Source: Argopecten irradians (lineage: Eukaryota > Mollusca > Bivalvia > Pectinida > Pectinidae). Taken from it: a stretch of DNA of 64,000 nt. Location: the NCBI RefSeq assembly GCF_041381155.1, contig NC_091137.1:15619765-15683764 (forward strand). Direction: 5' to 3'. This document shows, piece after piece, positions 24,560 to 37,579 of this stretch. The translations under genes and the position numbers were made by a program. The notes under the pieces were generated by a model. It saw only the letters and a list, made by a program, of their open reading frames with translations. It made no database searches and was not told the origin of the DNA. Each line of letters begins with the position of its first letter. The first letter of the stretch is position 1.

Positions 24560-27500
24560 AAAATGGCCAGTTATCAATTTCCACCCCCAGACCGTTGAAG
24601 TTTAGAGAGCCTGGTCAATGGGTGAAATGGGAAAAACCCGTTTTACTAGATTCAGAGAAGCTTCGGGATGAAATGATCCGAGATAGACTTGTCGTCGGTT
24701 TAAAAGACAAACAGCTCTCCGAGAAACTTCGGTACTCGTAGATGCTGACCTCACACTTGCAAAAACGATAATTCGTGTTAGACAAAGTGAAGCAGTAAAA
24801 CAACAATAAGAAATCGTTAGAAACGATGATAGTGCAGCTAACAATGTTTACCGGATATAGGGCAAATTTCACAAAAAGAAATCCTACAATAAACCTGACA
24901 AACCTAACAAAAACTCTTCAAATTCAAATTCGAGCAGCTGTGGTCGTTGTGGGTCGTCGCCGGGACACCCGAAAAATAGATGTCCTGCGAAAGCCTCAAA
25001 ATGCTATGGACGTAAAAAAAAGTAGGCCACTGGAGTAGAATGTGTAAAAAAAAGGCTCGAATCAGGTGAATGAAGTTATATATTCCGGAATCAGCAACGG
25101 AAATGCCTTTCTAGGAGCAGTGACTGATAAGAAAACCAGAAGTAATTTGTGGAGCGAGAAAACCAGAAGTAATTTGTGGAGCGTCAATTTAGAAATCGGC
25201 GGGAAAACTGTACAATTCAAATTGATACAGGCGCTGATGTTACCGTTATACCGGAAAGTGTTCACCGTAAACTCAAGTCAGCTCGCTTAATGACAGCAGA
25301 TAGGGTACTGATAGGGGCCGGGCAGCAGGAACTTTCATGTTAAGGTCAATTCATCGGTGAATTGCACGGAAAAACAGTAACAAAACAAAAGATCTACGTG
25401 GTTAAAGCCTATGTACAGCCGTTATTAGGTCAACCTGCAATAGAAGCACCAAGCTTACTCCAAATCGTGGGGTCAGTGAAAGTGCGTGCTGAAAATCCAA
25501 CGTTGTTTGAGGGACTCGGTAAACTCGATGGTGAATATACGATCACATTGAAGGACAACTGTGAACCCCATCAAGAGACAACGCCACGACGTATCTTCGT
25601 ACCGTACCTCAAACCGGTTAAGAATTAACTTGAACGCATGCAAGACATGAACTTGATTACCAAAGATACAGGTCCTACTGACTGGTGTGCAGGCATGGTG
25701 GTAGTTCCTAAAGCCAATGGTAAAATTCGAATTTTTACCGACTACACTAAGCTGAACGAGGCAGTCAAACGTGAAATACACCAAATGCCAGCCGTTGATA
25801 AGACACTCAGTTTGTTATAAGGCGCGACTGTGTTCACCAAATTTGATGCCAACTTGGGATTTTGGCAAATTCTGTTAAGTGAATAGTCGTCAAAATTCAC
25901 CACTTTCATAACACCTTTCGGAAGATTTCGATACAGCAGGGTTCCCTTCGGTACCTCAAGTGGTCCTGAGATCTTTCAACGCAAAATGAGTGAAATCCTC
26001 GAAGAAATCGAAGGCATAATCTGTCAGATGGACGAAACCTTGATCTTCGGAAAGGATCAAGCCGAGCATGACATTCGGTTAAAAGCGGTCATGGGAAGAC
26101 TTAAAAGTGTCGGACTTACTCTAAACGTGGATAAATGTGCGTTCTCGCAGAAATCTGTATCGTTCTTACGTCACATTATTGACGCCAATAGAATCCGACC
26201 TGATCCCGGCAGGATAACTGCGCTCGTGGAAATGAAAACGCCAACGGACATCTCAGAACTGCGTAGATTCTTTGGCATGGCGAATCAACTAGGAAATTTT
26301 CGCCCAAACTCGTGGAACTTACTAAACCCCTCAGAGACTTACTCAGTGTTAAAAACGAGTGGTGTTAGGGAGAAGACCACAATCGTGCGTTCAACGCAGT
26401 AAAATAAGAACTTAGCTCTGTCCCGATTCTGGCATTGCACAGTCCCGAGGCTGAAACAAAACTCTCAGCGGACGCGTCATCTTACGGACTTGGTGCTGTG
26501 CTCCTTCAAAAGCAGCAAAATGATGAGTGAAGAGCAGTCGCATTTGCCTCACGATCAAATACACATACCGAAAGAAATTCCGCGCAGGTTGAAAAGGAAG
26601 CTCTCGCGACAACGTTGGCATGTGAGAAATTTACGGACTTGATAATCGGAAAGTCAGTTATTATTGAGATTGATCATAAGCCTCTGATAGCACTACTAGG
26701 CTACAAGGCGTTAAATGAACAATCGCCACGAATACAACGTTTTCGCATGAGACTTATGAGATATACATACACGATAAGCTACACACCAGACTCGGGCTCG
26801 TCAATTCGTGTTGCGGACACCCTATCGAGGGCACTGGCAGCTTTAACGGACAATTGTGATGAGTAACTCGAGGCAGAAACAAGTGCGTATGTGAATTATG
26901 TTGTGTCTACACTACCAGCAACAGCGGGTAAACTGAAGCAAAATTTCGGCGAACAGCAAAAGGACATGACGTGCCAGGAACTTATCCGTTACTGTCAATA
27001 CGATTGGCCGGATAAAAACAAACTGTCAAATCCAGCAAAGCTATATTGCCCAGTTACATCCGAGATCACCGTTCAAAATGGTCTCTTAATGCGGAATTCG
27101 AGAATCGTCATACCGTCGAGCATGCAAAGAGAAATGCTCGAAAGAATCCATGATGGTCATCAGGGTATCGTGAAATGTCGACGACGAGCATCTGAATCAG
27201 TGTGGTGGCCAGGTATGAAGAAGGAAATAGGTGAACTTGTTAAAGACTGACTGAAATGTGCTAAACACAGGACGGACCAGGCCGAGCCGATGATAATATC
27301 GCCATTTCCAGAACGCCCGTGGAATAAAGAAGGCAGTGACAGGAAATAACTATCTCCTTGTTGTGGACTATTTTTCCAGATATATCGAGATAAACAAGCT
27401 CAGTGGCACAACTTCTGGTACCGTCGTGGACATTTACGTTCAATGTTCGCGAGATATGGCGTCCCAGAAACTTAGGTCTCCGACAACGGACCCCATTACT

Positions 27501-28168
27501 CCTCAGAGACCTTCCATCAATTTGCGACAAGTTACAGTTTCGAACACCTAACTAGTAGTCCAGGCTACCCACAGAGCAATGGAGAAGCCGAGCGAGCAGT
27601 ACAGACTGTTAAACATTTGTTAGCAGAGTCGTCGTATCCCTATCTCGCCCTTCTAACGTATCGAACAACACCACTGGAAAACGGTCAAAGTCCGGCCGAG
27701 TTACTTATGGGGAGGAATCTGCGGTCAACACTTCCAACTCATCCGTCGGTGTTAAAACCAAAATGGAGAAACCTGAATAACATCTCGCGGAGAGAGAGAG
27801 GGAACAGAAGTAAACAAAAACTGAACTATGATCGTCGTCACCGAGTTCAGCTTCAAACCGAGCTCGAACCCGGAACTCCTGTGTGGATCAACCGACAAGA
27901 AATACATGGAGAGGTCAAAGAAGCGGCTAATAAACCCGCTCGTACATTGTTGACACTTCACGCGGTGAATTCCGTAGAAATCGTAGAGACTTCTACTCTC
28001 ATTAAGGACGCGAATCCGCCCGAGGATATCAACCCCGATGACACATCGCTGATGACTCCGACGGTTCCCGATGTCGCCAAACATGATGTGGCCAAACCAG
28101 ATGTCGCCCAAACCCCTCCAATGAACATCCATACTCGATTCGGGAGGAAAATCAACAAACCCAAGTGA
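24560..28168 (+). pseudogene. Inactivated gag-pol of the LTR retrotransposon
   Basis: Gag (about 24560-25060) keeps a W-x-x-W segment and the DEMIRDRLVVGL block, but the middle looks deleted; the zinc-knuckle region (GSSPGHP, then Cys residues) is frameshifted. The protease region (about 25180-25340) carries a D-T-G-A motif in a frame different from its flanks. Reverse transcriptase spans about 25640-26330 with in-frame stops near 25818 and 25884; the catalytic Asp-Asp appears as MDE, so the second aspartate is lost. RNase H remnants lie at 26450-26830 (ADASSYGLGAVL, then a stop; IDHKPL later). Integrase spans about 27110-28165: an HHCC-type zinc motif split by a stop near 27248, a DDE core (VDYFSR; SDNGPHYSSE; GEAERAVQT) broken by frameshifts, and a long open C-terminal part at 27617-28168. 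Confidence 0.88.
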
Positions 28169-28330
28169 CTCGATCTCTAGGAACTATGTTAAAGTGTTTT
28201 GAGTTTAGGTTATAACAGACTGTGCTAAAAATATGTTACAGACTGTGCTAAAAAACAGTGTTTTTCTAGTCTTTTAATTAAGTTCAAAGTTAAAAGTTAA
28301 AAGAGTTAAATATAAATCCCAAAATGGGAA

Positions 28331-28544
28331 TGTTGTGTATAGTAATCTGAAACGGACTATAAGAGATCCCAAAGTGCATATAGTGAAACGGACTATAACA
28401 CATGTTAAAATTGCTTTGCTTACAAATGCTTGAGTGATCACTGTATAATCGTTGTCCTCTTCATGCTTGGTTATATAAATGGACGGTTTGTAAACACACG
28501 AGCTCCTGTGTATTTTGTTCCTTAAAAGCCCAAGAAACATAACA
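28331..28544 (+). repeat. 3' LTR
   Basis: 214 bp, same termini as the 5' LTR. It is followed directly by the second CAGGA target duplication. Confidence 0.92.
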
Positions 28545-28817
28545 CAGGAGAAACTTTCTTTGTATTAAAATTATCGTCAATATGTAAGATGAAAAAGACT
28601 ATTTCACGTTTTGTACTAAAGTATTGGTTATGAGGCAAGCAGAAAAAGTTTCAAGTAATTTATGATTTTGTTTTAATAGATGTTGTTGCAAATTAACGAT
28701 ACAAGCTATTCGCCTCTATAATTAAAATGTTTTTATATAGTTAAACTGATTCATTTTAATAAAGAGTGATTTTTTGCTTCTACTGTTCAAAATGAATAAT
28801 TTTGTAGATGAAATACA
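28545..28817. other. Spacer between retrotransposon and segmental duplication
   Basis: AT-rich sequence with no recognised feature after the CAGGA target duplication. Confidence 0.4.
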
Positions 28818-29479
28818 ATTAATCATTGATGTCAGTATTTTCAGGGATTCTTTTTTACAAATTAGTACGCAATGTCAATGTTTCTATTGTTAAGTCGAAA
28901 TAACGTGGGGTTTTTGCGCCTTTCTCTGATTTTTTTCCATAGTAGTATGACAAAACAGGATTGTCCAATCAGAAATAAAAGAAAAACAAAACAAAAAACC
29001 CAAAAAAGCCATTTCAATCTTTGTTTTAACATACCAACTGTAGGACTTTTTCCTTTTGTGATTTTAAAAAGCCGAAAGGGCCTGAATTCTTCGTAGTCAT
29101 TTTCATTAAAATTACATACACAAACATGCCAAAAAAGCTAAGCCTTTGTTAAATAATTTACGTTTGTTATTCATAAATCTTTTTTTTTTTGAAGTTTTTA
29201 ACGGAAAATTTTGTTTGAAATAATATTTTTTTACGAAAAATTAACACTTTTTTTCGGAAAAAACGAAAACGGAACATTGCTCTTTGTAATCTCATTTCAC
29301 CCTGTTATTGGTTTTGTCCATAATTTTACCCACAACTAAAAATATTCGTATGATATTTTCTATCTATAAGTTTCAAGATTAAAATCCGGGAAAATAGTTT
29401 TTGAGTGACTTAAAAATAGAGAGTGGAGGTAGCAACGGACCACTTCTATCGTAGTATACATAGTTATACATTTCCAGTT

Positions 29480-29875
29480 AATGATTCCAATATCCGATGT
29501 AAGTGAAAATCGGTGGACATTTATAAGTTTAGATGCTAAATATCATGGTAACACCTTTGAAAGTAATGGGTGTCATGGTAAGAAATCGAAGGCTTCTGAT
29601 TGGCTGAAATTTAAACAATGTCAGAAATAAGGGAAGATTTGTATATAGGGGTTCTGAGACATGCTGAATAACATGGTATCACTTTCAAAAAAATTGGTTG
29701 CCATGGAAACAAAATGGAGGCCTCCGATTGGTTGAAATTAAAATATTATTCGATATGAGTGAAAATTGGTACATATGGGTTATTTGGTATGCCGAATGAG
29801 ATAGTAACCGTTTTAAATACATTGTTGTCATTGTTTCGAAAAAAAGCCCTCTGATCGGTCAAAATTAAGATTTTG
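29480..29875. repeat. Three degenerate ~125-bp repeats (copy 1)
   Basis: Each unit runs through AGTGAAAATnGGT-type sequence, a GCTnAAT/GCCGAAT block, ATGGTAnCA, a GTCATGGTAAG/TTGCCATGGAAAC/TTGTCATTGTTTC block, and ends in TCTGATTGGCTGAAATTT, TCCGATTGGTTGAAATTA or TCTGATCGGTCAAAATTA. The order is conserved in all three. The same trio is present at about 34795-35200. Confidence 0.6.
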
Positions 29876-31688
29876 GCCTTTGCAGTGTTGGCATTAATTT
29901 TGAATCAAATGGAAATCTGTTTCCCTTTTTCATCCTTTTTTATTCAATTTAAAAAAAAAGTTTATCTACATTAAGAGAGATGGATCATCTTAATTTGTGT
30001 CTTTAAGTTTAAGGTGCTGACGAAAATATAGTTCTTTCCAATAGTTATTACATTTCTGATATTAAAAAAGAAACTATTTGTTTCACCCAAGAGCATATCT
30101 AGTTCGTAGGCTTTTTTGTACTTTTAGGTAAAATGTAAGAATAAAAATGCACTATTTCTTGAGAGCATATGTTTGTTTACAAAAAAATAGATCAATAACT
30201 TTTGTTTTGTTGTGTTGTCTATTATCAGTTTTAAATTTACGGTCATCTAGGGCAAATATTGATTTTTAAGAAAATTCCTCTCGTTACATTTCAGCCTATG
30301 AAATGCTATTTTCCCGGATTTCATTTTTTGGGGAAAAAGTATCTGTTAAAAGATTATACCTATATGTTTTTAAAATGGTTTAAAAGTGATGACAAAAACG
30401 ATAACATGCCAAATATTTCGAGCAAAACCAATATCATCAATTTTTATTCTGAGGGTTTTTTTTTTTGCTTAAAAATTAATTTGTCGTAAAAATAATTCGT
30501 AAATATCATTATAAATGTAAACCAAATACAGAATGAAAGATCTTTTCTTAACAAAAATAATTAAATGATAAAAAAGAATGTGCCACGTGACCGAAGTAAT
30601 TTAAAAGGAGTATTATATAGATATTGTACTTACCATTTAATGAGAATATGTATATCATCAAAATAAAAGAGTAGTCACGCATATCGACTGCTTCCGTGCT
30701 GGGTATAGTAGTTTGTATTTCCCTACGTTGCCAAATTTTTGTTGGAAGCTAACTCTACCATATGACGCTAACTGTGCTGTTAGTACGGACATACCCGTAA
30801 AGGAAATAGATGGTATCGATTCCAATACTTTTGTGTCAGCCAGAACCCCAGGAGAATTCTACTGTGATGGATTCCACATATATTGTATAGCTGTATCAAG
30901 TTCAATTTAAAACTTATGAATCATTCACAAATAAATGATGACAGTCGATTTTAATTGATATACCCGTTTTGTCGATTTTGCAAATATTTTCCCTTAATCA
31001 ATTTCGTTAATTAAATATAATTGATTGTCTTAATTTTGCAAAATACAAATAAAAAGTGCGTTAATAAAATACCGCAAAGCATTTATGGATAAAAAATTGC
31101 AAAGTACATTTTGTAGGTACTGATTTAGATAAATATGCCTTTAGTATTGTCAATGTCAAAATAAAATATATTTGAGAAAAGGAGAGAGTGAAAGTATATC
31201 TTTTCCGAAGACATGCACCCACACAAATATTATGCGTTACATTAAGTAGTTGTACATATATCATAATCTATACTGAAGACTTTAATTACACGTGCACGTG
31301 ATTGGTTCCTCTTTGTAGCACTCTTCCTGTCCGTTACGCGACCATGTTAAAACAAAACAGTATTTAGTAGATATGGAATTGATATAATATACACGTCAGT
31401 GCGTCATTGATCATCGGTGAGAAACATGACTATGGCAAATGTCGCAAAACTACAGGATTTAAAGTAGGACATTGTGGCGCTAGTATCTCTGTGTACTTTG
31501 GGCAGATAAATTAAATAAAAGATAGTAGCAATACAAAATATTGATTCATACATGTCAATATTTACCCTCGTTTTTAAACAAAATCAACTCTTTACTTTTC
31601 GAATAAGAGTGATGCGATTTTTTAATGCATTAGTGGTACAAAAATGAAAAAAAAAGTGCGGAAAATGTCTACCAGTACCTGGCATATA

Positions 31689-31955
31689 TAGAAGATCTTA
31701 CATGAGTAGCTATGTGATATGAAACGAGTTCGAGTGGCATTCCGAATTAATGAACTCGTTTGATCATATAGTCACTAATGTAAGATTCTATTTAACACGT
31801 AAGTTTTATTAATAGAATTATAAGTAAAACTGTAAATTGTGTGTCTATATAAAACAGTAGAAATCCAGCATGGAGTTGACGTTTCCGTCCACTGAGACAA
31901 TCATGCGACGTCATATAAAGATTATGACGTCAAAACTACCCGTGACGTCACAATA
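31689..31955. mobile_element. Palindromic element followed by CRE-like sites (copy 1)
   Basis: 31689-31790 forms an imperfect hairpin: TAGAAGATCTTACATGAGTAG pairs with CACTAATGTAAGATTCTA, and ACGAGTTC with GAACTCGT. About 75 bp later come AATCCAGCATGG and three ACGTCA-type motifs within 31905-31951 (GCGACGTCAT, ATGACGTCAA, GTGACGTCAC). The same order is found at 36999-37265 (the duplicate) and, more diverged, at 43938-44250, which marks it as a dispersed family. Confidence 0.6.
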
Positions 31956-32273
31956 GTGTTATTATACTAGTGTCTTACGGTATATATGACATGGCCGTAT
32001 GATATGGCTGGACGGACCAGTTATGTGTTATAAATATTTTCTATAATACAATCATGGTGAAAGCGATATTACCATAGACCACTTTTTAACACAGATTCCT
32101 TTGATTGCATATTTTACAATAAAATCAACCTACATGTGATTTATGATTTTTTTGGCGAGAAATAGCAATTTTGATAACGCAGTGACGTCACGACGCTGTA
32201 TCTGTATTGCGTATTTAGCCATGTAACAGAGCTTCAGACGACACGAGTGCATTGTATGAAATAAATCGATCAG

Positions 32274-33861
32274 TAATACACCTTTAGGTATGAAAGATAA
32301 ACCAGTATTACACCGAGGGTATGAAAGATAAACCAGTATTACTCTCAAAGGCATTAAAGTTAAACCAGTATTACTCCCTAAGGTATGAAAGTTAAACCAG
32401 TATTACTCCCTTAGGTATGAAAGTTAAACCAGTATTACTCCCTTAGGTATGAAAGTTAAACCAGTATTACTCCCTAAGGTATGAAAGTTAAACCAGTATT
32501 ACTCCCTAAGGTATGAAAGTTAAACCAGTATTACTCCCTTAGGTATGAAAGTTAAACCAGTATTACTCCCTTAGGTATGAAAGTTAAACCAGTATTACTC
32601 CCTTAGGTATGAAAGTTAAACCAGTATTACTCCCTTAGGTATGAAAGTTAAACCAGTATTACACCCTAAGGTATGAAAGTTAAACCAGTATTACTCCCTT
32701 AGGTATTAGAGATAAACCAGTATTACACCCTTAGGTATGAAAGATAAAACAGTATTACACCCTAAGGTATGAAAGTTAAACCAGTATTACACCCTAAGGT
32801 ATGAAAGTTAAACCAGTATTACCCCTTAGGTATGAAAGTTAAACCAGTATTACACCCTTAGGTATGAAAGTTAAACCAGTATTTACACCCTTAGGTATGA
32901 AATAAACAGTTCACCCTTAGGTATGAAAGTTAAACCAGTATTACACCCTAAGGTATGAAAGTTAAACCAGTATTACTCCCTTAGGTATGAAAGTTAAACC
33001 AGTATTACACCCTAAGGTATGAAAGTTAAACCAGTATTACACCCTTAGGTATGAAAGATAAACCAGTATTACACCCTAAGGTATGAAAGATAAACCAGTT
33101 TTACACCCTAAGGTATGAAAGATAAACCAGTATTACACCCTAAGGTATGAAAGATAAACCAGTATTACACCCTAAGGTATGAAAGATAAACCAGTATTAC
33201 ACCCTTAGGTATGAAAGATAAACCAGTATTACACCCTAAGGTATGAAAGTTAAACCAGTATTACACCCTTAGGTATGAAAGATAAACCAGTATTACACCC
33301 TAAGGTATGAAAGTTAAACCAGCATTACACCCTTAGGTATGAAAGTTAAACCAGTATTACTCCCTTAGGTATTAGAGATAAACCAGTATTACACCCTAAG
33401 GTATGAAAATTAAACCAGTATTACACCCTAAGGTATGAAAGATAAACCAGTATTACACCCTAAGGTATGAAAGTTAAACCAGTATTACTCCCTTAGGTAT
33501 GAAAGTTAAACCAGTTTTACACCCTTAGGTATGAATGATAAACCAGTATCTCTCCCTTAGGTTTCAAAGATAAACCAGAATTACACCCTAAGGTATGAAA
33601 GATAAACCAGAATTACTCTCTTAGGTATGAAAGATAAACCAGTTTTACACCCTAAGGTATGAAAGATAAACCAGTTTTACACCCTAAGGTATGAAAGATA
33701 AACCAGTATTACACCCTAAGGTATGAAAGATAAACCAGTATTACACCCTAAGGTATGAAAGATAAACCAGTATTACACCCTAAGGTATGAAAGATAAACC
33801 AGTATTACACCCTAAGGTATGAAAGATAAACCAGTATTACACCCATGAGGTATGAAAGATT
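32274..33861. repeat. 32-bp minisatellite, about 50 units
   Basis: Tandem units read GATAAACCAGTATTAC, then A/T-CCC, then CTAAGG or CTTAGG, then TATGAAA. Three positions vary independently: GATAAACC/GTTAAACC, ACACCC/ACTCCC, CTAAGG/CTTAGG. The first third is dominated by the T variants and the last third by the A variants. The array lies inside segmental-duplication copy 1. Confidence 0.95.
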
Positions 33862-36800
33862 ATACACTTTTTGAAGATTAATACGAGGAATTGTTTGACC
33901 TGAGAAAAGGCCGAAATTGTTTTGTTTTATCAAACGATACAGGTTTAGCAATTTGAAAAATAAATGAAGCAAGGAAAACGCAATGACTCATTTAACAAAA
34001 AAGAAAGAAAATCTTCATTCATGTATCCTCAGTACTTACTTTTAGTACATCAGGTAGGCTTTGTTTCACAATTATTATTTTCGGAGATTCACTGATAACA
34101 AATAAGGGGGATATTAATCATTGATGTCAGTATTTTCAGGGATTCTTTTTTACAAATTAGTACGCAATGTCAATGTTTCTATTGTTAAGTCGAAATAACG
34201 TGGGGGTTTTTGCGCCTTTCTCTGATTTTTTTCCATAGTAGTATGACAAAACAGGATTGTCCAATCAGAAAGCCAGATTTTGTATGAAAATAAAAGAAAA
34301 ACAAAAACAAAACAAAAAACCAAAAAACCATTTCAATCTTTGTTTTAACATACCAACTGTAGGACTTTTTCCTTTTGTGATTTTAAAAAGCCGAAAGGGC
34401 CTGAATTCTTCGTAGTCATTTTCATTTAAATTACATACACAAACATGCCAAAAAAGCTAAGCCTTTGTTAAATAATTTACGTTTGTTATTCATAAATCAT
34501 TTTTTTTAAAGTTTTTAACGGAAAATTTTGTTTTAAATAATATTTTTTTACGAAAAATTAACACTTTTTTTCGGAAAAAACGAAAACGGAACATTGCTCT
34601 TTGTAATCTCATTTCACCCTGTTATTGGTTTTGTCCATAATTTTACCCACAAATAAAAATATTCCTATGATATTTTCTATCTATAAGTTTCAAGATTAAA
34701 ATCCGGGAAAATAGTTTTTGAGTGACTTAAAAATAGAGAGTGGAGGTAGCAACGGACCACTTCTATCGTAGTATACATAGTTATACATTTCCAGTTAATG
34801 ATTCCAATATCCGATGTAAGTGAAAATCGGTGGACATTTATAATTTTATAATTTTAGATGCTAAATATCATGGTAACACCTTTTAAATAATGGGTGTCAT
34901 GGTAAGAAATCGAAGGCTTCTGATTGGCTGAAATTTAAACAATGTCAGAAATAAGGGAAGATTTGTATATAGGGGTTCTGAGACATGCTGAATAACATGG
35001 TATCACTTTCAAAAAAATTGGTTGCCATGGAAACAAAATGGAGGCCTCCGATTGGTTGAAATTAAAATATTATTCGATATGAGTGAAAATTGGTACATAT
35101 GGGTTATTTGGTATGCCGAATGAGATAGTAACCGTTTTAAATACATTGTTGTCATTGTTTCGAAAAAAAGCCCTCTGATCGGTCAAAATTAAGATTTTGG
35201 CCTTTGCAGTGTTGGCATTAATTTTGAATCAAATGGAAATCTGTTTCCCTCTTTCATCCTTTTTTATTCAATTTAAAAAAGTTTATCTACATTAAGAGAG
35301 ATGGATCATCTTAATTTGTGTCTTTAAGTTTAAGGTGCTGACGAAAATATAGTTCTTTCCAATAGTTATTTCATTTCTGATATTAAAAAAGAAACTATTT
35401 GTTTCACCCAAGAGCATATCTAGTTGGTAGGCTTTTTTTGTACTTTTAGGTAAAATGTAAGAATAAAAATGCACTAATTCTTGAGAGCATATGTTTGTTT
35501 ACAAAAAAATAGATCAATAACTTTTGTTTTGTTGTGTTGTCTATTATCAATTTTAAATTTACGGTCATCTAGGGCAAATATTGATTTTTAAGAAAATTCC
35601 TCTCGTTACATTTCAGCCTATGAAATGCTATTTTCCCGGATTTCATTTTTTGGGGAAAAAGTATCTGTTAAAAGATTATACCTATATGTTTTTAAAATGG
35701 TTTAAAAGTGATGACAAAAACGATAACATGCCAAATATTTCGAGCAAAACCAATATCATCAATTTTTATTCTGAGGGTTTTTTTTTTTGCTTGAAATTTA
35801 ATTTGTCGTAAAAATAATTCGTAAATATCATTATAAATGTAAACCAAATACAGAATGAAAGATCTTTTCTTAACAAAAATAATTAAATGATAAAAAAGAA
35901 TGTGCCACGTGACCGAAGTAATTTAAAAGGAGTATTATATAGATATTATACTTACCATTAAATGAGAATATGTATATCATCAAAATAAAAGAGTAGTCAC
36001 GCATATCGACTGCTTCCGTGCTGGGTATAGTAGTTTGTATTTCCCTACGTTGCCAAATTTTTGTTGGAAGCTAACTCTACCATATGACGCTAACTGTGCT
36101 GTTAGTACGGACATACCCGTAAAGGAAATAGATGGTATCGATTCCAATACTTTTGTGTCAGCCAGAACCCCAGGAGAATTCTACTGTGATGGATTCCACA
36201 TATATTGTATAGCTGTATCAAGTTCAATTTAAAACTTATGAATCATTCACAAATAAATGATGACAGTCGATTTTAATTGATATACCCGTTTTGTCGATTT
36301 TGCAAATATTTCCCTTAATCAATTTCGTTAATTAAATATAATTGATTGTCTTAATTTTGCAAAATACAAATAAAAAGTGCGTTAATAAAATACCGCAAAG
36401 CATTTATGGATAAAAAATTGCAAAGTACATTTTGTAGGTACTGATTTAGATAAATATGCCTTTAGTATTGTCAATGTCAAAATAAAATATATTTGAGAAA
36501 AGGAGAGAGTGAAAGTATATCTCTTTTCCGAAGACATGCACCCACACAAATATTATGCGTTACATTAAGAAGTTGCGTACATACATAATAATCTATACTG
36601 TAGAATTTAATTACACGTGCACGTGATTGGTTCCTCTTTGTGGCACTCTTCCTGTACGTTACGCGACAATGTTAAAACAAAAAAGTGTTTAGTAGATATG
36701 GAATTGATATAATATACACGTCAGTGCATCATTGATCATCGGTGAGAAACATGACTATGACAAATGTCGCAAAACTACAGGATTTAAAGTAGGACATTGT

Positions 36801-36998
36801 GGCGCTAGTATTTCTGTGTACTTTGGGCAGATAAATTAAATAATACAAAATATTGATTCATACATGTCAATATTTACCCTCGTTTTTAAACAAAATGAAT
36901 TGTTTACTTTTCAAATAAGAGTGATGCGATTTTTAAATGCATTAGTGGTACAAAAATGAAAAAAAGTGCGGAAAATGTCTACCAGTACCTGGCATATA

Positions 36999-37265
36999 TA
37001 GAAGATCTTACATGAGTAGCTATGTGATATGAAACGAGTTCGAGTGGCATACCGAATTAATGAACTCGTTTGATCATATAGTCACTAATGTAAGATTATA
37101 TTTATCACGTAAGTTTTATTAATAGAATTATAAGTAAATCTTTAAATTGTGTGTCTATATAAAACAGTAGAAATCCAGCATGGAGTTGACGTTTCCGTCC
37201 ACTGAGACAATCATGCGACGTCATATAAAGATTATGACGTCAAAACTACCCGTGACGTCACAATA
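36999..37265. mobile_element. Palindromic element followed by CRE-like sites (copy 2)
   Basis: Duplicate of 31689-31955. The hairpin spans 36999-37100 and the ACGTCA-type cluster lies near 37217-37262. Confidence 0.6.
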
Positions 37266-37579
37266 GTGTTATTATACTAGTGTCTTACGGTATATATGAC
37301 ATGGCCGTATGATATGGCTGGACGGACCAGTTATGTGTTATAAATATTTTCTATAATACAATCATGGTGAAAGCGATATTACCATAGACCACTTTTTAAC
37401 ACAGATTCCTTTGATTGCATATTTTACAATAAAATCAACCTACATGTGATTTATGATTTTTTTGGCGAGAAATAGCAATTTTGATAACGCAGTGACGTCA
37501 CGAAGCTGTATCTGTATTGCGTATTTAGCCATATAATAGAGCTTCAGACGACACGAGTGCATTGTATGAAATAAATCGA

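Larger units (their letters stand above)
24212..28544 (+). mobile_element. Ty3/gypsy-type LTR retrotransposon, full length but decayed
   Basis: A 4333-bp element with two LTRs in the same orientation, TG...CA termini and a 5-bp target duplication CAGGA on both sides (24207-24211 and 28545-28549). A primer-binding site directly follows the 5' LTR, and a purine-leaning AAAATGGGAA precedes the 3' LTR. The internal order gag remnant, protease, reverse transcriptase, RNase H, integrase is the Ty3/gypsy order. The LTRs differ by about a dozen substitutions and an indel of roughly ten bases, so insertion is not recent. Many stops and frameshifts show it cannot make its own proteins. Confidence 0.92.
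28818..34112. repeat. Tandem segmental duplication, copy 1 (5.3 kb)
   Basis: The whole block recurs at 34113-40287 with very few differences outside its minisatellite. Copy 1 starts at ATTAATCATTGATGTCAG and ends at AATAAGGGGGATA, directly joined to copy 2. Compared with copy 2 it lacks 18 bp (GCCAGATTTTGTATGAAA) near 28970, flanked by short GAAA repeats. The unit holds three degenerate ~125-bp repeats, a palindromic CRE-bearing element and a 32-bp minisatellite. No gene is supported in it. A 65-codon frame at 30713-30910 (opens with TTG; contains DANCAVSTDIPVKEIDGID) is identical in copy 2, but the whole duplication is nearly identical, so this is not evidence of selection. Confidence 0.95.

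Noticed and set aside
30259..30489. 76-codon frame repeated at 35581-35811
   Set aside because: Low-complexity AT-rich peptide that opens with TTG. Its conservation is explained by the recent segmental duplication.
30713..30910. 65-codon frame repeated at 36035-36232
   Set aside because: Looks more protein-like, but has no ATG, no recognised homology and no splice context. Identity between copies is not evidence of selection.
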